In this document: piece by piece, positions 27,009 through 37,690 of the stretch
Layout: each line of letters opens with the position of its first letter
How positions within the stretch are numbered: position 1 is the first letter of the stretch
NCBI RefSeq assembly: GCF_009765975.1
Contig: NZ_LMUJ01000024.1
Span: 91,080-155,079, forward strand
From: Acidisphaera sp. S103
GTDB taxonomy: Bacteria > Pseudomonadota > Alphaproteobacteria > Acetobacterales > Acetobacteraceae
Direction of reading: 5' to 3'
Length of the DNA: 64,000 nt
Program-made: the position numbers and the translations under genes
Notes under the pieces: generated by a model
The model's input: only the letters and a program-made list of their open reading frames with translations
Told to the model about the DNA's origin: nothing
Databases searched by the model: none

Positions 27009-27208
27009 AGACAAAGACTTTCAAGTGACGGACAGACGTCGCACCGGACCATGACGAACCATAGGTCCGCCGCAACCAGCATTGCCGTCACATCCAATAT
27101 TTTTTCCGCGAACTGATCCTCGGTCCAATACCGATGGCCCCGGACCGCGACGGACACGCGCCATTCCATCACGACCAAAAGAATTTCCAAGGTAGTACAT
27201 TCAGCCAT
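27005..27208 (-). CDS. Possible small antisense-strand protein
   Basis: 67 codons in the otherwise empty spacer between two plus-strand genes. The predicted sequence (MAECTTLEILLVVMEWRVSV, then DQFAEKILDVTAMLVAADLW) has a balanced, protein-like composition, unlike the Arg/Ala-rich shadows typical of this genome. The ribosome binding site is weak and no homologue is recognised. The ATG overlaps the start codon of the downstream plus-strand gene. May be spurious. Confidence 0.25.
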   Translation of the reverse strand: MAECTTLEILLVVMEWRVSVAVRGHRYWTEDQFAEKILDVTAMLVAADLWFVMVRCDVCPSLESLCL

Positions 27209-28157
27209 GTCCACTCTGCCCATCCGGCCGGTTGACGCGCCGCTTTACGTCGTCACGCCCATCGTCAACCCATCCCGTTACCGCTCCCGCTACACGCTCT
27301 ACCGCAACTTCGAGAAACACATCACCGATGCCGGCGCGATCCTCTACACCGTGGAAGCCGCCTACGGCGACCGCGGCTTCGAGATCACCGATGCCGGCAA
27401 TCCCAGGCACATCCGCCTCCGCACCAATCACGAACTCTGGCACAAGGAAAACCTGATCTCGATCGGCGTGTCCCGCCTGCCGGCCGATTGGCGCTACGTC
27501 GCCTGGATCGATGCCGACGTCCAATTCGCCCGCCCCGACATCGTCGCTGAAACCATCCAGCAGCTTCAGCACTTCAGCGTCGTGCAGATGTTCGCCCACG
27601 CCACCGACCTCGGTCCCCGGTATGAACCGCTGCGGTCCTTCCAGGGCTTCGTCGCGCAATGGATGCGGCAGACCAGCCAGGCGCCCGGAGCGACGGCGCA
27701 ATACGGTGTCTGGCATCCCGGCTATGCCTGGGCCTGCCGGCGCGACGCATGGGACCACCTCGGCGGCCTGATCGATTTCGCCATCGTCGGGTCCGCCGAC
27801 CGCTACATGGCCTGCGGCCTGATCGGCGAAATGGCGCGAAGCCTCAGCACCGATCTCGTCCGCGGCTGTTCGGCGTACGCCGAATGGTGCTTCGAATGGC
27901 AAACCCGCGCTGAACTCTACATCAAACGCAACATCGGCTTCGTCGACGGCCTGCTGCTGCACCATTTCCACGGCACCAAGAAGAACCGCGGCTACTTCAA
28001 CCGTTCGTCACTGCTGTGGAAGAACCACTTCGATCCGGCGAAGGACATCAAGCGCGACTGGCAGGGCCTGTGGCAACTGACCGACCGGAAGATCGCCCTG
28101 CGCGACCAGCTCCGCGCCTACTTCCGCTCCCGGAATGAGGACGGCACCGAGGTATAA
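27207..28157 (+). CDS. Putative GT-A-fold glycosyltransferase-like protein
   Basis: 316 residues. LYVVTPIVNPSRYRSRYTLY opens the fold, WRYVAWIDADVQFARPDIVA at about residues 95-115 contains a DxD-like metal/nucleotide-sugar site (DAD), and GVWHPGYAWACRRDAWDHLG plus DFAIVGSADRYMACGL resembles the acceptor region of GT-A enzymes. A HHFHGTKKNRGYFNR segment near 255 is typical of this uncharacterised group. No TM or signal. It stands alone with no polysaccharide genes around, so acceptor and sugar are unknown. Confidence 0.65.
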   Translation: MSTLPIRPVDAPLYVVTPIVNPSRYRSRYTLYRNFEKHITDAGAILYTVEAAYGDRGFEITDAGNPRHIRLRTNHELWHKENLISIGVSRLPADWRYVAWIDADVQFARPDIVAETIQQLQHFSVVQMFAHATDLGPRYEPLRSFQGFVAQWMRQTSQAPGATAQYGVWHPGYAWACRRDAWDHLGGLIDFAIVGSADRYMACGLIGEMARSLSTDLVRGCSAYAEWCFEWQTRAELYIKRNIGFVDGLLLHHFHGTKKNRGYFNRSSLLWKNHFDPAKDIKRDWQGLWQLTDRKIALRDQLRAYFRSRNEDGTEV

Positions 28158-28159
28158 TA

Positions 28160-28256
28160 CCAGTCGCCGTTAAGGCTGACTCTTGATTCGTCATGGCCCG
28201 GCGGCAACTGACGCCGGGCCATGACGAGGCTGATGCGTCAACGTCAACGGCCGTTG
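28160..28256. repeat. Palindromic intergenic element with strong hairpin
   Basis: Centre is a perfect 15-bp stem, CGTCATGGCCCGGCG (28189-28203) pairing with CGCCGGGCCATGACG (28212-28226), loop of eight. The outer ends are imperfectly inverted (TACCAGTCGCCGTT on the left, AACGGCCGTTGGTA on the right); related ends occur near 42155 and 49766. It sits between convergent genes and may also terminate both transcripts. Confidence 0.8.
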
Positions 28257-28270
28257 GTAAAATCCCCAAC

Positions 28271-29968
28271 TCACGCCGCCCGCACCGTCCCCAGGAACCC
28301 ATCCACCTCCCGCCGCAACACCGTCGCCTGATGGCCCAACAGGTCGGCGGCGGTCAGCACCGCGGCCGCCGCGGCGCCATTCTCGCCCAAACCGTTCGAC
28401 ATCCGCCGCAAATGGCCCGCCACCTGCTCCGTGCGGGCGGCAGCCTGCTGGATATTGCCCGACACCTCCAGGATCGCCGAACTCTGCTGATCCACCGTCG
28501 AGGAGATCGCCGCGGCGATTTCCTCCACCCCATGAACCGTCTGCGAGATCCCCTGGATCGCCGCCAGGGCAGAACTGGACTCGGCCTGGATCGAGGCAAT
28601 CTGTGCCCGAATGTCGTCCGTCGCCTTCGCCGTCTGGTTGGCCAGGCTTTTGACCTCGCCTGCCACCACGGCGAAGCCCTTGCCGGCATCCCCGGCACGC
28701 GCCGCCTCAATCGTGGCATTCAATGCCAGCAGATTGGTCTGCGCGGCGATGTCCTGGATCAGCTTCACAACATCGCCCACCTTTTGCGCCGCCGCGGCGA
28801 GCCCGGCGACCTTGTCGTTGGTCCGGCGCCCCTCCTCCGCGGCGTCGCGCGAAATCGTCGCCGCGCGCGACACCTGGCGGCTGATCTCCGACCCGGTCGC
28901 GGCCATTTCCTCGATCGCCGCGGCGACGCCCTGCACGTTCAAAGTCGCCTGCTCCGCCTCGATCAACGCCGAACCGGATTGCTCGACCGCCGCACCCGCG
29001 GTCCCGCTGACTTTCCGGGCGGCCGCTCCCATTTCCCCGCCGGCCGTCGCCACCGCCTCCACGACGCCCCGCACTTCCTTGTCGAACCGGTCGGCGAGGC
29101 TTGTCAGCGACTGGCGCCGCTCCTCCACCCCACGCTGGCGTTCGGCCTGCTGCTCCTGCTGCAGCACGATCATCCGGCCGGCATTGTCCTTGAACACACC
29201 CACCGCCTGCGCCATGGCACCCAGTTCGTCCGTCCGCTCGATCCCCGGGATGGCGACCGTCAGATCGCCGCTGGCCAGGCGCTTCATGGTGTCGCGCAGA
29301 CCGCCCAGCATCATGCCGATATCCCGGTTGACCAGCCAGCCGATGCCCAACGTCAGCAGCAGGGTCAGGCCCCCGATCAGGCTCAGCCGCAGCAGCGCCG
29401 AGTCGAACGTGGCATCCAGGTCGTCGACATAGGCACCCGACAGGAAAACCGCATGCCATGGCCGGAACGCGGCCACATAGGCGATCTTCGGTTGCCGTTG
29501 CGTCTCCCCAGGCTTGGGGAAGGTGTAGGAGACTGTGCCATCATCGCTGTTGCGCAGCGCCGCGTCGTATAGCGTGCTGAGCGGGTGGCCGTCGGCATCG
29601 GCGGCGGTGGTCGGCTTGCCCTCCCGCTCCGGGTCGACGGGCTGGATCATGACCGTGCCGTCGTCCGAGGAAATGGTGATATAGCCCGTGCCGCCGTCGT
29701 AACGCATATGATGGACGGTTTCACGCAGTTGGGCGAACGCCTGCTCGTGCGTCAACGTATGGGCGACGACCTGCGCGTCCAGTGCTCGGGCGACCCCCAG
29801 GGCGGATTGCGTCACGGCGCGCAACTTGTCCACCCGATCCGCTATCATGCGGTCGTGCAGCATACCGGCGGCAAAGCCAATCGAGACAACGACGGCAAAA
29901 ACGGAAAGACCGAGCAGGACGATCAGTTTGGTACGAAGCTTGAGGCGGCTGAACATGGTCTTGGACAT
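28271..29968 (-). CDS. Methyl-accepting chemotaxis protein
   Basis: 565-residue inner-membrane chemoreceptor. TM1 is at about residues 13-35 ([20 protein letters not shown]). A single-Cache periplasmic domain follows ([37 protein letters not shown]), typical for small carboxylate or similar ligands. TM2 is at about 190-212, then HAMP ([20 protein letters not shown]). The signalling hairpin tip is [20 protein letters not shown] near residue 440. I chose the ATG at 29968; a TTG at 30007 is possible. No C-terminal CheR-docking pentapeptide is seen. Confidence 0.93.
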   Translation of the reverse strand: MSKTMFSRLKLRTKLIVLLGLSVFAVVVSIGFAAGMLHDRMIADRVDKLRAVTQSALGVARALDAQVVAHTLTHEQAFAQLRETVHHMRYDGGTGYITISSDDGTVMIQPVDPEREGKPTTAADADGHPLSTLYDAALRNSDDGTVSYTFPKPGETQRQPKIAYVAAFRPWHAVFLSGAYVDDLDATFDSALLRLSLIGGLTLLLTLGIGWLVNRDIGMMLGGLRDTMKRLASGDLTVAIPGIERTDELGAMAQAVGVFKDNAGRMIVLQQEQQAERQRGVEERRQSLTSLADRFDKEVRGVVEAVATAGGEMGAAARKVSGTAGAAVEQSGSALIEAEQATLNVQGVAAAIEEMAATGSEISRQVSRAATISRDAAEEGRRTNDKVAGLAAAAQKVGDVVKLIQDIAAQTNLLALNATIEAARAGDAGKGFAVVAGEVKSLANQTAKATDDIRAQIASIQAESSSALAAIQGISQTVHGVEEIAAAISSTVDQQSSAILEVSGNIQQAAARTEQVAGHLRRMSNGLGENGAAAAAVLTAADLLGHQATVLRREVDGFLGTVRAA

Positions 29969-30113
29969 CCGATCAGGGGAACCCGGCGAAACGGGCTGGA
30001 ACACCAATGATCGGCGACAGGAATGAAGAAACCATTAATGCGTCCGCGATCGGATCGCCCGTCACGAAAAAATTTGCGCCCTCACATCGCGAAAAGGTGC
30101 CCTTTTTGGAAGT

Positions 30114-31322
30114 CTACTCCGCCGGCAGCGCCACCGCTTCCTCGGCCCGAGCGGATACGCGGGCGGACCCGGCGCAGAACAGGCTGAGCAGCAGGATCAC
30201 CGCGACCAGCACCAACACCAATTCGGGATGTCCCCGGTCGATCAGCATACCGAACGGCACTGGCGTGACCGCGCTGCCCAGCGGCAAGCCGGCGCTGACG
30301 AACCCGAACACCTTGCCGATCTGCCCCGGTGGCGCGGCATCCTTCACCATCACGTCGCGCGGGGTGCGGCTGGCACCCAGCGCCAGGCCGGACAGGAAGG
30401 TCATGCCGACGATCACCATCACCGGCACGTTCAGCCAGTTCACCCCCAGGATCAGCAGCGCCGACAAAATGGTCAGTCCGGTCACGAACGGCAGCACGTG
30501 CCGCTTGAACGTGTCGGCAAACCAGCCGCCCACAAGCACGCCACTGGTCGATCCCAGCATATAGGCGGTCAACGCCGTCGCCGCGACCGCCAGGCCGATC
30601 CCCTTCAGGTTATGCAGCACCGTTACCAGCCAGGACTGGACGCCGCCGCCGGCCATCGCGCCCAGCATGAAGAACATGAAGAACAAGATCATGGTGCGGC
30701 TGGTCAGCAGGTCGCGCGCCGACATGCGGACCGCGTCGTGCGCCACCTCCTTCACCTGGTCGCTCAGGATGCGGCTTTGCAGCACGATCGACAGCACCAC
30801 CGGCACGCCCAGCAGCCCGACGGTCAGTAGCGTGCCGCGCCAACCCATCGCCAGCATCAGGAACGCCGCCACCGGTGGCCCGGCCGAGAACCCCAGATTG
30901 CCGCTGAACGTGTGCAGCGCGAACGACCGCCCCATCCGGTCCTTGTCCACCGATCCGGACAGGATCGCGTAATCAGAGGGATGGATGACGGAATTGCCCA
31001 CGCCGGACAGCGTCGCCAGCACCAGAATTTGCCAGAACTGGGTCGCCAGCCCCATCGCCGCGATCGACAGCGACATCAGCAGCGCCCCGCCGATCAGGAA
31101 CGGCCGGGCACCATACTTGTCCACCAGGAATCCCACCGGAGTCTGCAATATCGCCGTCGTCCCGGACATCAGCATGATGGTCATGCCGAGTTCGGCGAAG
31201 CTGACATGGAACGCATGCTGCCAGACCAAAAACATCGGCGGCAGGCACAGCACATAGAAGTGGGAAAGGAAGTGTCCGTTGCCGATCAGAATGTTGACGC
31301 GAGTGGAGCGGCTGAGTGTCAT
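30114..31322 (-). CDS. MFS transporter (fosmidomycin-resistance-like)
   Basis: 402 residues with about 12 hydrophobic segments. GFLVDKYGARPFLIGGALLM is the MFS loop 2-3 motif. ATLSGVGNSVIHPSDYAILS and LHTFSGNLGFSAGPPVAAFL closely resemble the Fsr (fosmidomycin efflux) branch, including the GNSxxHPxDYA motif. A role in drug or metabolite efflux is likely but the substrate is not known. It lies upstream of the chemoreceptor on the same strand, with a 106-base gap, and is divergent from the ATP synthase operon. Confidence 0.87.
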   Translation of the reverse strand: MTLSRSTRVNILIGNGHFLSHFYVLCLPPMFLVWQHAFHVSFAELGMTIMLMSGTTAILQTPVGFLVDKYGARPFLIGGALLMSLSIAAMGLATQFWQILVLATLSGVGNSVIHPSDYAILSGSVDKDRMGRSFALHTFSGNLGFSAGPPVAAFLMLAMGWRGTLLTVGLLGVPVVLSIVLQSRILSDQVKEVAHDAVRMSARDLLTSRTMILFFMFFMLGAMAGGGVQSWLVTVLHNLKGIGLAVAATALTAYMLGSTSGVLVGGWFADTFKRHVLPFVTGLTILSALLILGVNWLNVPVMVIVGMTFLSGLALGASRTPRDVMVKDAAPPGQIGKVFGFVSAGLPLGSAVTPVPFGMLIDRGHPELVLVLVAVILLLSLFCAGSARVSARAEEAVALPAE

Positions 31323-31541
31323 GCGGACGATCCAGATGAACGTCCTGTAAGATTGACGGCGCCGCCATGGTGCGTCAAGAACCGCGGGCTACCGGCCGCT
31401 CGGCCGCTGGCGAATGGAGAAAAGGTCATAAAGCTGGGGTGTGCATGTTGCGTGCCCCTATACCCCATGCTAGACGCCCGGCGCCGGTTTGGCCGGCCGG
31501 TCCCCCTACTCGCCCGCGCCCCGTCAGGGCTGGGCCAACAT

Positions 31542-32123
31542 ATGGAAACAAACGTGGCTTCTCAGGCTACGACAATCTCGTCCGGCGGCGGTCTGACCGA
31601 CCGCTACGCCGCCGCGCTGTACGCGCATGCCGACGACAACCACGCGCTCGACACGGTCGTGTCGCAGATGGAAGGTCTCGGCAAGCTGATCGATGCCAGC
31701 GCCGATTTCCGCCGCCTGCTGGAATCGCCCCTGATCGATGTGAAGACCGCCACCAGCGCCGCCCAGGCGGTGCTGACGAATGAGGGCTTCGGCAAGGAAG
31801 TCCGCGACTTCGTCGGCGTCATCTCGGTCAACCGCCGCCTGCGCGAACTGCGCGGCATCGTCAGCGCCTTCGCCGCCCTGGTGGCCGAACGGCGCGGCAT
31901 CGTCACCGCCCATGTCGCCTCGGCGCATCCCCTGAACGACGTGCAGCGCCAGCAGCTTCGCGCCCGCCTGATCGAGGCCGGCTATGGCAACGTCAACATC
32001 GATGAGCGGGTCGAACCCGACCTGCTTGGCGGCCTGATCGTCCGGATCGGCGCCCGCCTCTACGACACCAGTTTGAAATCCCGGCTGCAACGTTTGCAGT
32101 ACGCCATGAAGGGAGCCGCCTAA
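31542..32123 (+). CDS. atpH: ATP synthase F1 subunit delta
   Basis: 193-residue stator subunit linking F1 to the peripheral stalk. [20 protein letters not shown] at the N-terminus is the OSCP/delta signature, followed by the helical bundle ([20 protein letters not shown]) and the C-terminal [24 protein letters not shown] motif (seen as [20 protein letters not shown]). The ATG at 31542 is the start of homology. First gene of the operon; F0 genes are not in this window, as is normal in alphaproteobacteria. The upstream 219-base spacer shared with the MFS gene must hold the operon promoter. Confidence 0.95.
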   Translation: METNVASQATTISSGGGLTDRYAAALYAHADDNHALDTVVSQMEGLGKLIDASADFRRLLESPLIDVKTATSAAQAVLTNEGFGKEVRDFVGVISVNRRLRELRGIVSAFAALVAERRGIVTAHVASAHPLNDVQRQQLRARLIEAGYGNVNIDERVEPDLLGGLIVRIGARLYDTSLKSRLQRLQYAMKGAA

Positions 32124-32124
32124 T

Positions 32125-33657
32125 ATGGAGATCCGCCCAGCCGAGATCTCGGAGATCTTGAAGAAGCAGATCGCCGCGTTCGATACCGAAGCCAATGTCG
32201 CCGAAACAGGCCAGGTCCTGTCGGTCGGCGACGGGATCGCCCGCGTGTTCGGCCTGCAGAACGTGATGTCCGGTGAGATGGTCGAGTTCCCCGGGGCCGG
32301 CCTGCGCGGCATGGCGCTGAACCTGGAAACCGACAACGTCGGCATCGTGATCTTCGGCGACGACAAGCAGATCCGCGAAGGCGACACCGTCTCCCGCACC
32401 GGCTCGATCGTGGAAGTCCCGGTCGGAACCGGCCTGCTGGGCCGCGTGGTCGACGGGCTGGGCAATCCGATCGACGGCAAGGGCCCGATCATCGGTGCGA
32501 AAATGAGCCGAGTCGAGGTCAAGGCCCCCGGCATCATTCCGCGCAAGTCGGTGCATGAGCCGATGCAGACCGGCCTGAAGGCGATCGACGCACTGATCCC
32601 CGTTGGCCGCGGCCAGCGGGAACTGATCATCGGCGACCGTCAGACCGGCAAGACGGCGGTGATCATCGATACGATCATCAACCAGAAGGCCGGCAACGCG
32701 TCGGGCGATCCAAAGAAGGCGCTGATCTGCATCTACGTCGCCATCGGCCAGAAGCGGTCCACCGTGGCGCAGCTTGTGCGCACGCTGGAAGAGAACGGCG
32801 CGATGCAATACTCCATCGTCGTCGCCGCGACCGCGTCGGACCCGGCGCCGCTGCAATTCCTGGCGCCGTACACCGGCTGCACCATGGGCGAGTATTTCCG
32901 CGACAACGCCCAGCACGCCGTCATCTTCTACGACGATCTGTCGAAGCAGGCCGTCGCCTATCGCCAGATGTCGCTGCTGCTGCGCCGTCCGCCGGGCCGC
33001 GAAGCCTATCCCGGCGACGTGTTCTACCTGCACTCCCGCCTGCTGGAACGCGCCGCGAAGATGAACGACAGCCTCGGCGCCGGGTCGCTGACCGCGCTGC
33101 CGGTGATCGAGACGCAGGCCGGCGACGTGTCCGCCTACATCCCGACCAACGTGATTTCCATCACCGACGGCCAGATCTTCCTGGAGACCGAACTGTTCTT
33201 CCGCGGCATCCGCCCGGCGGTGAACGTCGGCCTGTCGGTGTCCCGGGTCGGCTCCGCCGCCCAGGTGAAGGCGATGAAGCAGGTCGCCGGCCGCATCAAG
33301 CTGGAACTGGCCCAATACCGTGAGATGGCGGCGTTCGCGCAGTTCGCATCCGACCTCGATGCCTCGACCCAGCAACTGCTGGCGCGCGGCTCGCGGCTGA
33401 CCGAACTGCTGAAGCAGCCACAGTACAACCCGCTGCCGATCGAGGAGCAGGTTGTGGCGATTTTCGCCGGCGTCCGCGGCTATCTCGACAAGATTGACAT
33501 CGGCCGGATCGGCCGGTTCGAGGCGCAGTTCATCACCGAACTGAAGGCGAAGGAGCCGTCGATCCTCGAAGCGATCCGCACCGATCTGGAGATCAAGCCG
33601 GCGACCGAGAAGAGCCTGATCGCCTTCCTCGACGCCTTCGCGAAATCCTTCAGCTAA
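32125..33657 (+). CDS. atpA: ATP synthase F1 subunit alpha
   Basis: 510-residue non-catalytic nucleotide-binding subunit of the F1 hexamer. It begins [20 protein letters not shown]. The P-loop is [17 protein letters not shown] near residue 170. [20 protein letters not shown] near 370 is the ATP synthase alpha/beta signature. Length and sequence are standard. It starts one base after the atpH stop, indicating tight coupling. Confidence 0.98.
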   Translation: MEIRPAEISEILKKQIAAFDTEANVAETGQVLSVGDGIARVFGLQNVMSGEMVEFPGAGLRGMALNLETDNVGIVIFGDDKQIREGDTVSRTGSIVEVPVGTGLLGRVVDGLGNPIDGKGPIIGAKMSRVEVKAPGIIPRKSVHEPMQTGLKAIDALIPVGRGQRELIIGDRQTGKTAVIIDTIINQKAGNASGDPKKALICIYVAIGQKRSTVAQLVRTLEENGAMQYSIVVAATASDPAPLQFLAPYTGCTMGEYFRDNAQHAVIFYDDLSKQAVAYRQMSLLLRRPPGREAYPGDVFYLHSRLLERAAKMNDSLGAGSLTALPVIETQAGDVSAYIPTNVISITDGQIFLETELFFRGIRPAVNVGLSVSRVGSAAQVKAMKQVAGRIKLELAQYREMAAFAQFASDLDASTQQLLARGSRLTELLKQPQYNPLPIEEQVVAIFAGVRGYLDKIDIGRIGRFEAQFITELKAKEPSILEAIRTDLEIKPATEKSLIAFLDAFAKSFS

Positions 33658-33669
33658 AGTCCCGAACCA

Positions 33670-34551
33670 ATGCCCAGTCTGAAGGCACTCCGGACACGCA
33701 TCAACAGCGTGAAGTCGACGCAGAAGATCACCTCCGCCATGAAGATGGTGGCGGCTTCGAAGCTGCGTCGCGCCCAGCAGCAAGCCGAGGCGGCGCGTCC
33801 GTATGCCGAACGGATGGACCGCATGCTGCGGGCACTGGCGGCGTCAGTCGCCGGTTCGCCCACCGCACCGCCGCTGCTGGTGGGAACCGGGGCGGACAAG
33901 GTGCATCTGCTGATCGCGGTCACCGCCGACCGCGGCCTGGCCGGCGCCTTCAACAGCCAGATCGGCCGAGCCACCCGCAACCTCGCTCGGCGGCTCGAAT
34001 CGGAGGGCAAGACGGTCAAGATCCTGGCGGTCGGGCGCAAGGGGCGTGACTACCTGCGCCGCGAGCTGTCCAGCCGGATCGTCGGCGACATCTCCTACGC
34101 CGGAAAACGCCGCATCGATTTCACCGATGCGCAGGAAATCGGCGAACGGGTCACCGCGATGCTGGCGGCCGGGGAACTCGACTCCGCGACGCTGGTCTAC
34201 AACCGCTTCCAGTCGGTGATCGCCCAGGTGGTCACCGAACAGCAGATCATCCCGGCCCCGCCGCCGCCCGAAGGTGAAACCACCGACCTCGGCGGCGCGA
34301 CCTATGAGTTCGAGCCGGATGAGGAAACCATCCTGGCGAAACTGCTGCCGCAGGCGCTGGCGATCCAGATGTATCGGGCCTTGCTGGAAAGCGCCGCCGG
34401 TGAACACGGCGCGCGCATGACCGCGATGGACAACGCGACCCGCAACGCCGGCGACATGATCAAGCGGCTGAGCCAGAACTACAACCGAGCCCGCCAGGCG
34501 AACATCACCAAGGAACTGATCGAGATCATCTCCGGCGCTGAAGCCGTCTGA
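33670..34551 (+). CDS. atpG: ATP synthase F1 subunit gamma
   Basis: 293-residue rotor shaft. The N-terminal helix [20 protein letters not shown] is followed by [20 protein letters not shown]; the C-terminal helix ([20 protein letters not shown], then [20 protein letters not shown]) carries the family signature. Lies between atpA (12-base gap) and atpD (30-base gap). Length is normal for alphaproteobacteria. Confidence 0.97.
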   Translation: MPSLKALRTRINSVKSTQKITSAMKMVAASKLRRAQQQAEAARPYAERMDRMLRALAASVAGSPTAPPLLVGTGADKVHLLIAVTADRGLAGAFNSQIGRATRNLARRLESEGKTVKILAVGRKGRDYLRRELSSRIVGDISYAGKRRIDFTDAQEIGERVTAMLAAGELDSATLVYNRFQSVIAQVVTEQQIIPAPPPPEGETTDLGGATYEFEPDEETILAKLLPQALAIQMYRALLESAAGEHGARMTAMDNATRNAGDMIKRLSQNYNRARQANITKELIEIISGAEAV

Positions 34552-36018
<1,467 letters not shown>

Positions 36019-36029
36019 CTACCCCCGTC

Positions 36030-36052
36030 ATGGCCGGGCCCGTCCCGGCCAT
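36030..36052. repeat. Small hairpin repeat between atpD and atpC
   Basis: ATGGCCGGG-CCCGT-CCCGGCCAT, a nine-bp perfect stem preceded by CGTC. It shares the GTCATGGCC core with the hairpins at 28189-28226 and 49625-49648. It lies in the only sizeable gap of the operon and could modulate atpD/atpC message levels. Confidence 0.7.
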
Positions 36053-36094
36053 CCGCGCAACGACGGCGCCGACAGAAACAGCAGGACGCAGCCT

Positions 36095-36496
36095 ATGCCG
36101 ACCAAACTCGAAATCGTCAGCCCGGAGAAGCTGCTGCTGTCCCGTCCCGTGGATATGGTGGTGATCCCGGCGTCCGAGGGCGATATGGGCGTGCTGGAAG
36201 GCCACTCGCCGATGATCGTGATGCTGCGCGGTGGCACGATCGACCTCTATGACGGCGACAAGGTGACGGAACAGTTGTTCGTCGACGGCGGTTTCGCCGA
36301 GATCACCCAGGAACGCTGCACCGTCCTGGCCAACAAGGCGATCCCGCTGGCCGAGGTCAACAAGGCCGAAGCCACCCGCCTGCTGACCGAGGCGGAAGCC
36401 GCCTACGAGGCCGCCGACAAGCGTGACATTGCCGCCGAGGACTCCGCCCTCGACGCCATCCAATCCGCTCGGGCCATGGTCGAAGCGGCGGGCTGA
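36095..36496 (+). CDS. atpC: ATP synthase F1 subunit epsilon
   Basis: 133 residues. The N-terminal beta-sandwich is clear (KLEIVSPEKLLLSRPVDMVV, then IPASEGDMGVLEGHSPMIVM, LFVDGGFAEITQERCTVLAN). The C-terminal helical hairpin is short (LLTEAEAAYEAADKRDIAAE). It is the last gene of the F1 operon and is followed within 25 bases by an intrinsic terminator. It links gamma to the c-ring and inhibits hydrolysis in many species. Confidence 0.95.
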   Translation: MPTKLEIVSPEKLLLSRPVDMVVIPASEGDMGVLEGHSPMIVMLRGGTIDLYDGDKVTEQLFVDGGFAEITQERCTVLANKAIPLAEVNKAEATRLLTEAEAAYEAADKRDIAAEDSALDAIQSARAMVEAAG

Positions 36497-36519
36497 ACCC
36501 CCTTCCCGCTTGGATAAGC

Positions 36520-36551
36520 AAAGGCCGGGTCGCAACACACCCGGCCTTTTT
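36520..36551 (+). terminator. Intrinsic terminator of the atp operon
   Basis: Perfect 11-bp stem AAAGGCCGGGT (36520-36530) with ACCCGGCCTTT (36539-36549), eight-base loop, and a T-run ending at 36551. It lies 23 bases after the atpC stop. Confidence 0.92.
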
Positions 36552-36664
36552 GCTGTCCACACCGGCGCGTGGTTTTGTCCGGGCTACGGTATTCCTATAT
36601 GGTGCATGGCGGGGTTAAAGCCTGATTCCCTTGTCCCGCTTCTATCAGTGAGCATGACATCGCA

Positions 36665-37486
36665 ATGAAACACTGGCGGATCGAAGATGTTGCCTGGGAC
36701 CGGTTCGATCCCGCTTCGGTCGACCCCGCGCTGATCCCGCTGGTGAAGGCCGCGGCGATGGTGGAGCGCAACGGCAAGGACTACGCGCTGTATCTGGGCG
36801 GCGTGTTCCACGACGACCCCGACTTCCGCAACGCCGCCGACTACTGGGCCGAGGAAGAGGTGCAGCACGGCGACGCCCTGGCAAAATGGGCCGAACTGGC
36901 CGATCCGACCTGGCATTTCGCCCCGGCCTTCGAGCGATACCGAGCCGGTTATGCGATCAAGACCGATGCCGATGCCTCGATCCGCGGGTCGCGCACCGGC
37001 GAACTGATCGCCCGCTGTATGGTGGAAACCGGGACGTCCAGCTACTACACCGCGCTGGCCGAGGCGACGTCGGAACCGGTGCTGAAGCAGGTCTGCAAAC
37101 TGATCGCCGCAGACGAATACCGCCACTTCAAGCTGTTCTACGACCACATGCGCCGCTACCTGGCGCGCGAGAACCTCGGTGTGGTCAGGCGGTTGCGCAT
37201 CGCCCTGGGCCGAATCGGCGAATCGGAAGACGACGAACTGGCCTACGCCTACCACTGCGGAAACGAGCCTGAATCACAGGCCTACCGGCACGACCGCTGC
37301 ACCGCCGCCTACATGGCCAGCGCGATGGGCTTCTACCGCTACCGCCACATCGAACGCGGCACTGGCATGATCCTGAAATCCGTCGGCCTGCCCCCCCGCG
37401 GACGGCTGTCCACCGGCGCCACCAAAGTCGCCTGGAAGCTACTGCAATGGCGCCGCCGCCGCTTCGAGCAGCAGTTGGCGGCGTGA
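36665..37486 (+). CDS. Ferritin-like di-iron domain protein
   Basis: 273 residues, mostly helical. Two ExxH-type metal motifs are visible: AEEEVQHGDALAKWAE at about 58-73 and IAADEYRHFKLFYDHM at about 143-158, plus an earlier E in YALYLGGVFHDDPDF context and a later YHCGNEPESQAYRHDRC. This fits ferritin-like/acyl-ACP-desaturase-like proteins annotated only as 'ferritin-like domain'. The substrate and reaction are unknown. It is separated from atpC by the terminator and so probably has its own promoter. Confidence 0.75.
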   Translation: MKHWRIEDVAWDRFDPASVDPALIPLVKAAAMVERNGKDYALYLGGVFHDDPDFRNAADYWAEEEVQHGDALAKWAELADPTWHFAPAFERYRAGYAIKTDADASIRGSRTGELIARCMVETGTSSYYTALAEATSEPVLKQVCKLIAADEYRHFKLFYDHMRRYLARENLGVVRRLRIALGRIGESEDDELAYAYHCGNEPESQAYRHDRCTAAYMASAMGFYRYRHIERGTGMILKSVGLPPRGRLSTGATKVAWKLLQWRRRRFEQQLAA

Positions 37487-37490
37487 GGTA

Positions 37491-37547
37491 AGAAAGACGG
37501 GGGCTCCGCCCCTCGACCCCGCCAAGGGCCGACGGCCCTTGGAACCC
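37491..37547 (-). repeat. Double-hairpin dispersed repeat, copy 2 (inverted)
   Basis: Reverse-oriented copy of the repeat at 24471 and 37631: a GGGGCTCCGCCCC hairpin, a GACCCCGCC linker and a CAAGGGCCgacGGCCCTTGG hairpin. The stems have changed with compensating bases, keeping the fold. It begins a few bases after the ferritin-like gene stop. Confidence 0.8.
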
Positions 37548-37552
37548 CGGAC

Positions 37553-37625
37553 TGGGTGTGTGGTCGGGAGGGGGCGACCGAGACGGTTGCAACCACCGAG
37601 TTGCCCCCTCCCGACCACACACCCA
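37553..37625. repeat. Perfect 23-bp inverted repeat at the core of a composite element
   Basis: Arms at 37553-37575 and 37603-37625 are perfect reverse complements over 23 bases (left arm begins TGGGTGTGTGGTCGGGAG) with a 27-base loop. Opposite-facing copies of the double-hairpin repeat flank it, so the whole 37491-37690 tract is palindromic at two scales. It lies between convergent genes. Confidence 0.9.
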
Positions 37626-37630
37626 CCAAT

Positions 37631-37690
37631 GGGATCAAAGGGGGCGTCGCCCCCTTTGCGGGTCCAGGGCAGAGCCCTGGCCTTCCCTTA
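37631..37690 (+). repeat. Double-hairpin dispersed repeat, copy 3
   Basis: GGGATCAAAGGGGGC, hairpin AAAGGGGGCgtcGCCCCCTTT, linker GCGGGTCC, hairpin CCAGGGCagaGCCCTGG, then CCTTCCCTTA. Nearly identical in order to copy 1 inside ggt at 24471-24534. The right edge overlaps the stop of the minus-strand aminotransferase gene. Confidence 0.88.

Noticed and set aside
30912..32123. 403-codon frame extending atpH upstream
   Set aside because: The added part is antisense to the MFS gene and lacks similarity; delta-subunit homology begins at the ATG at 31542.
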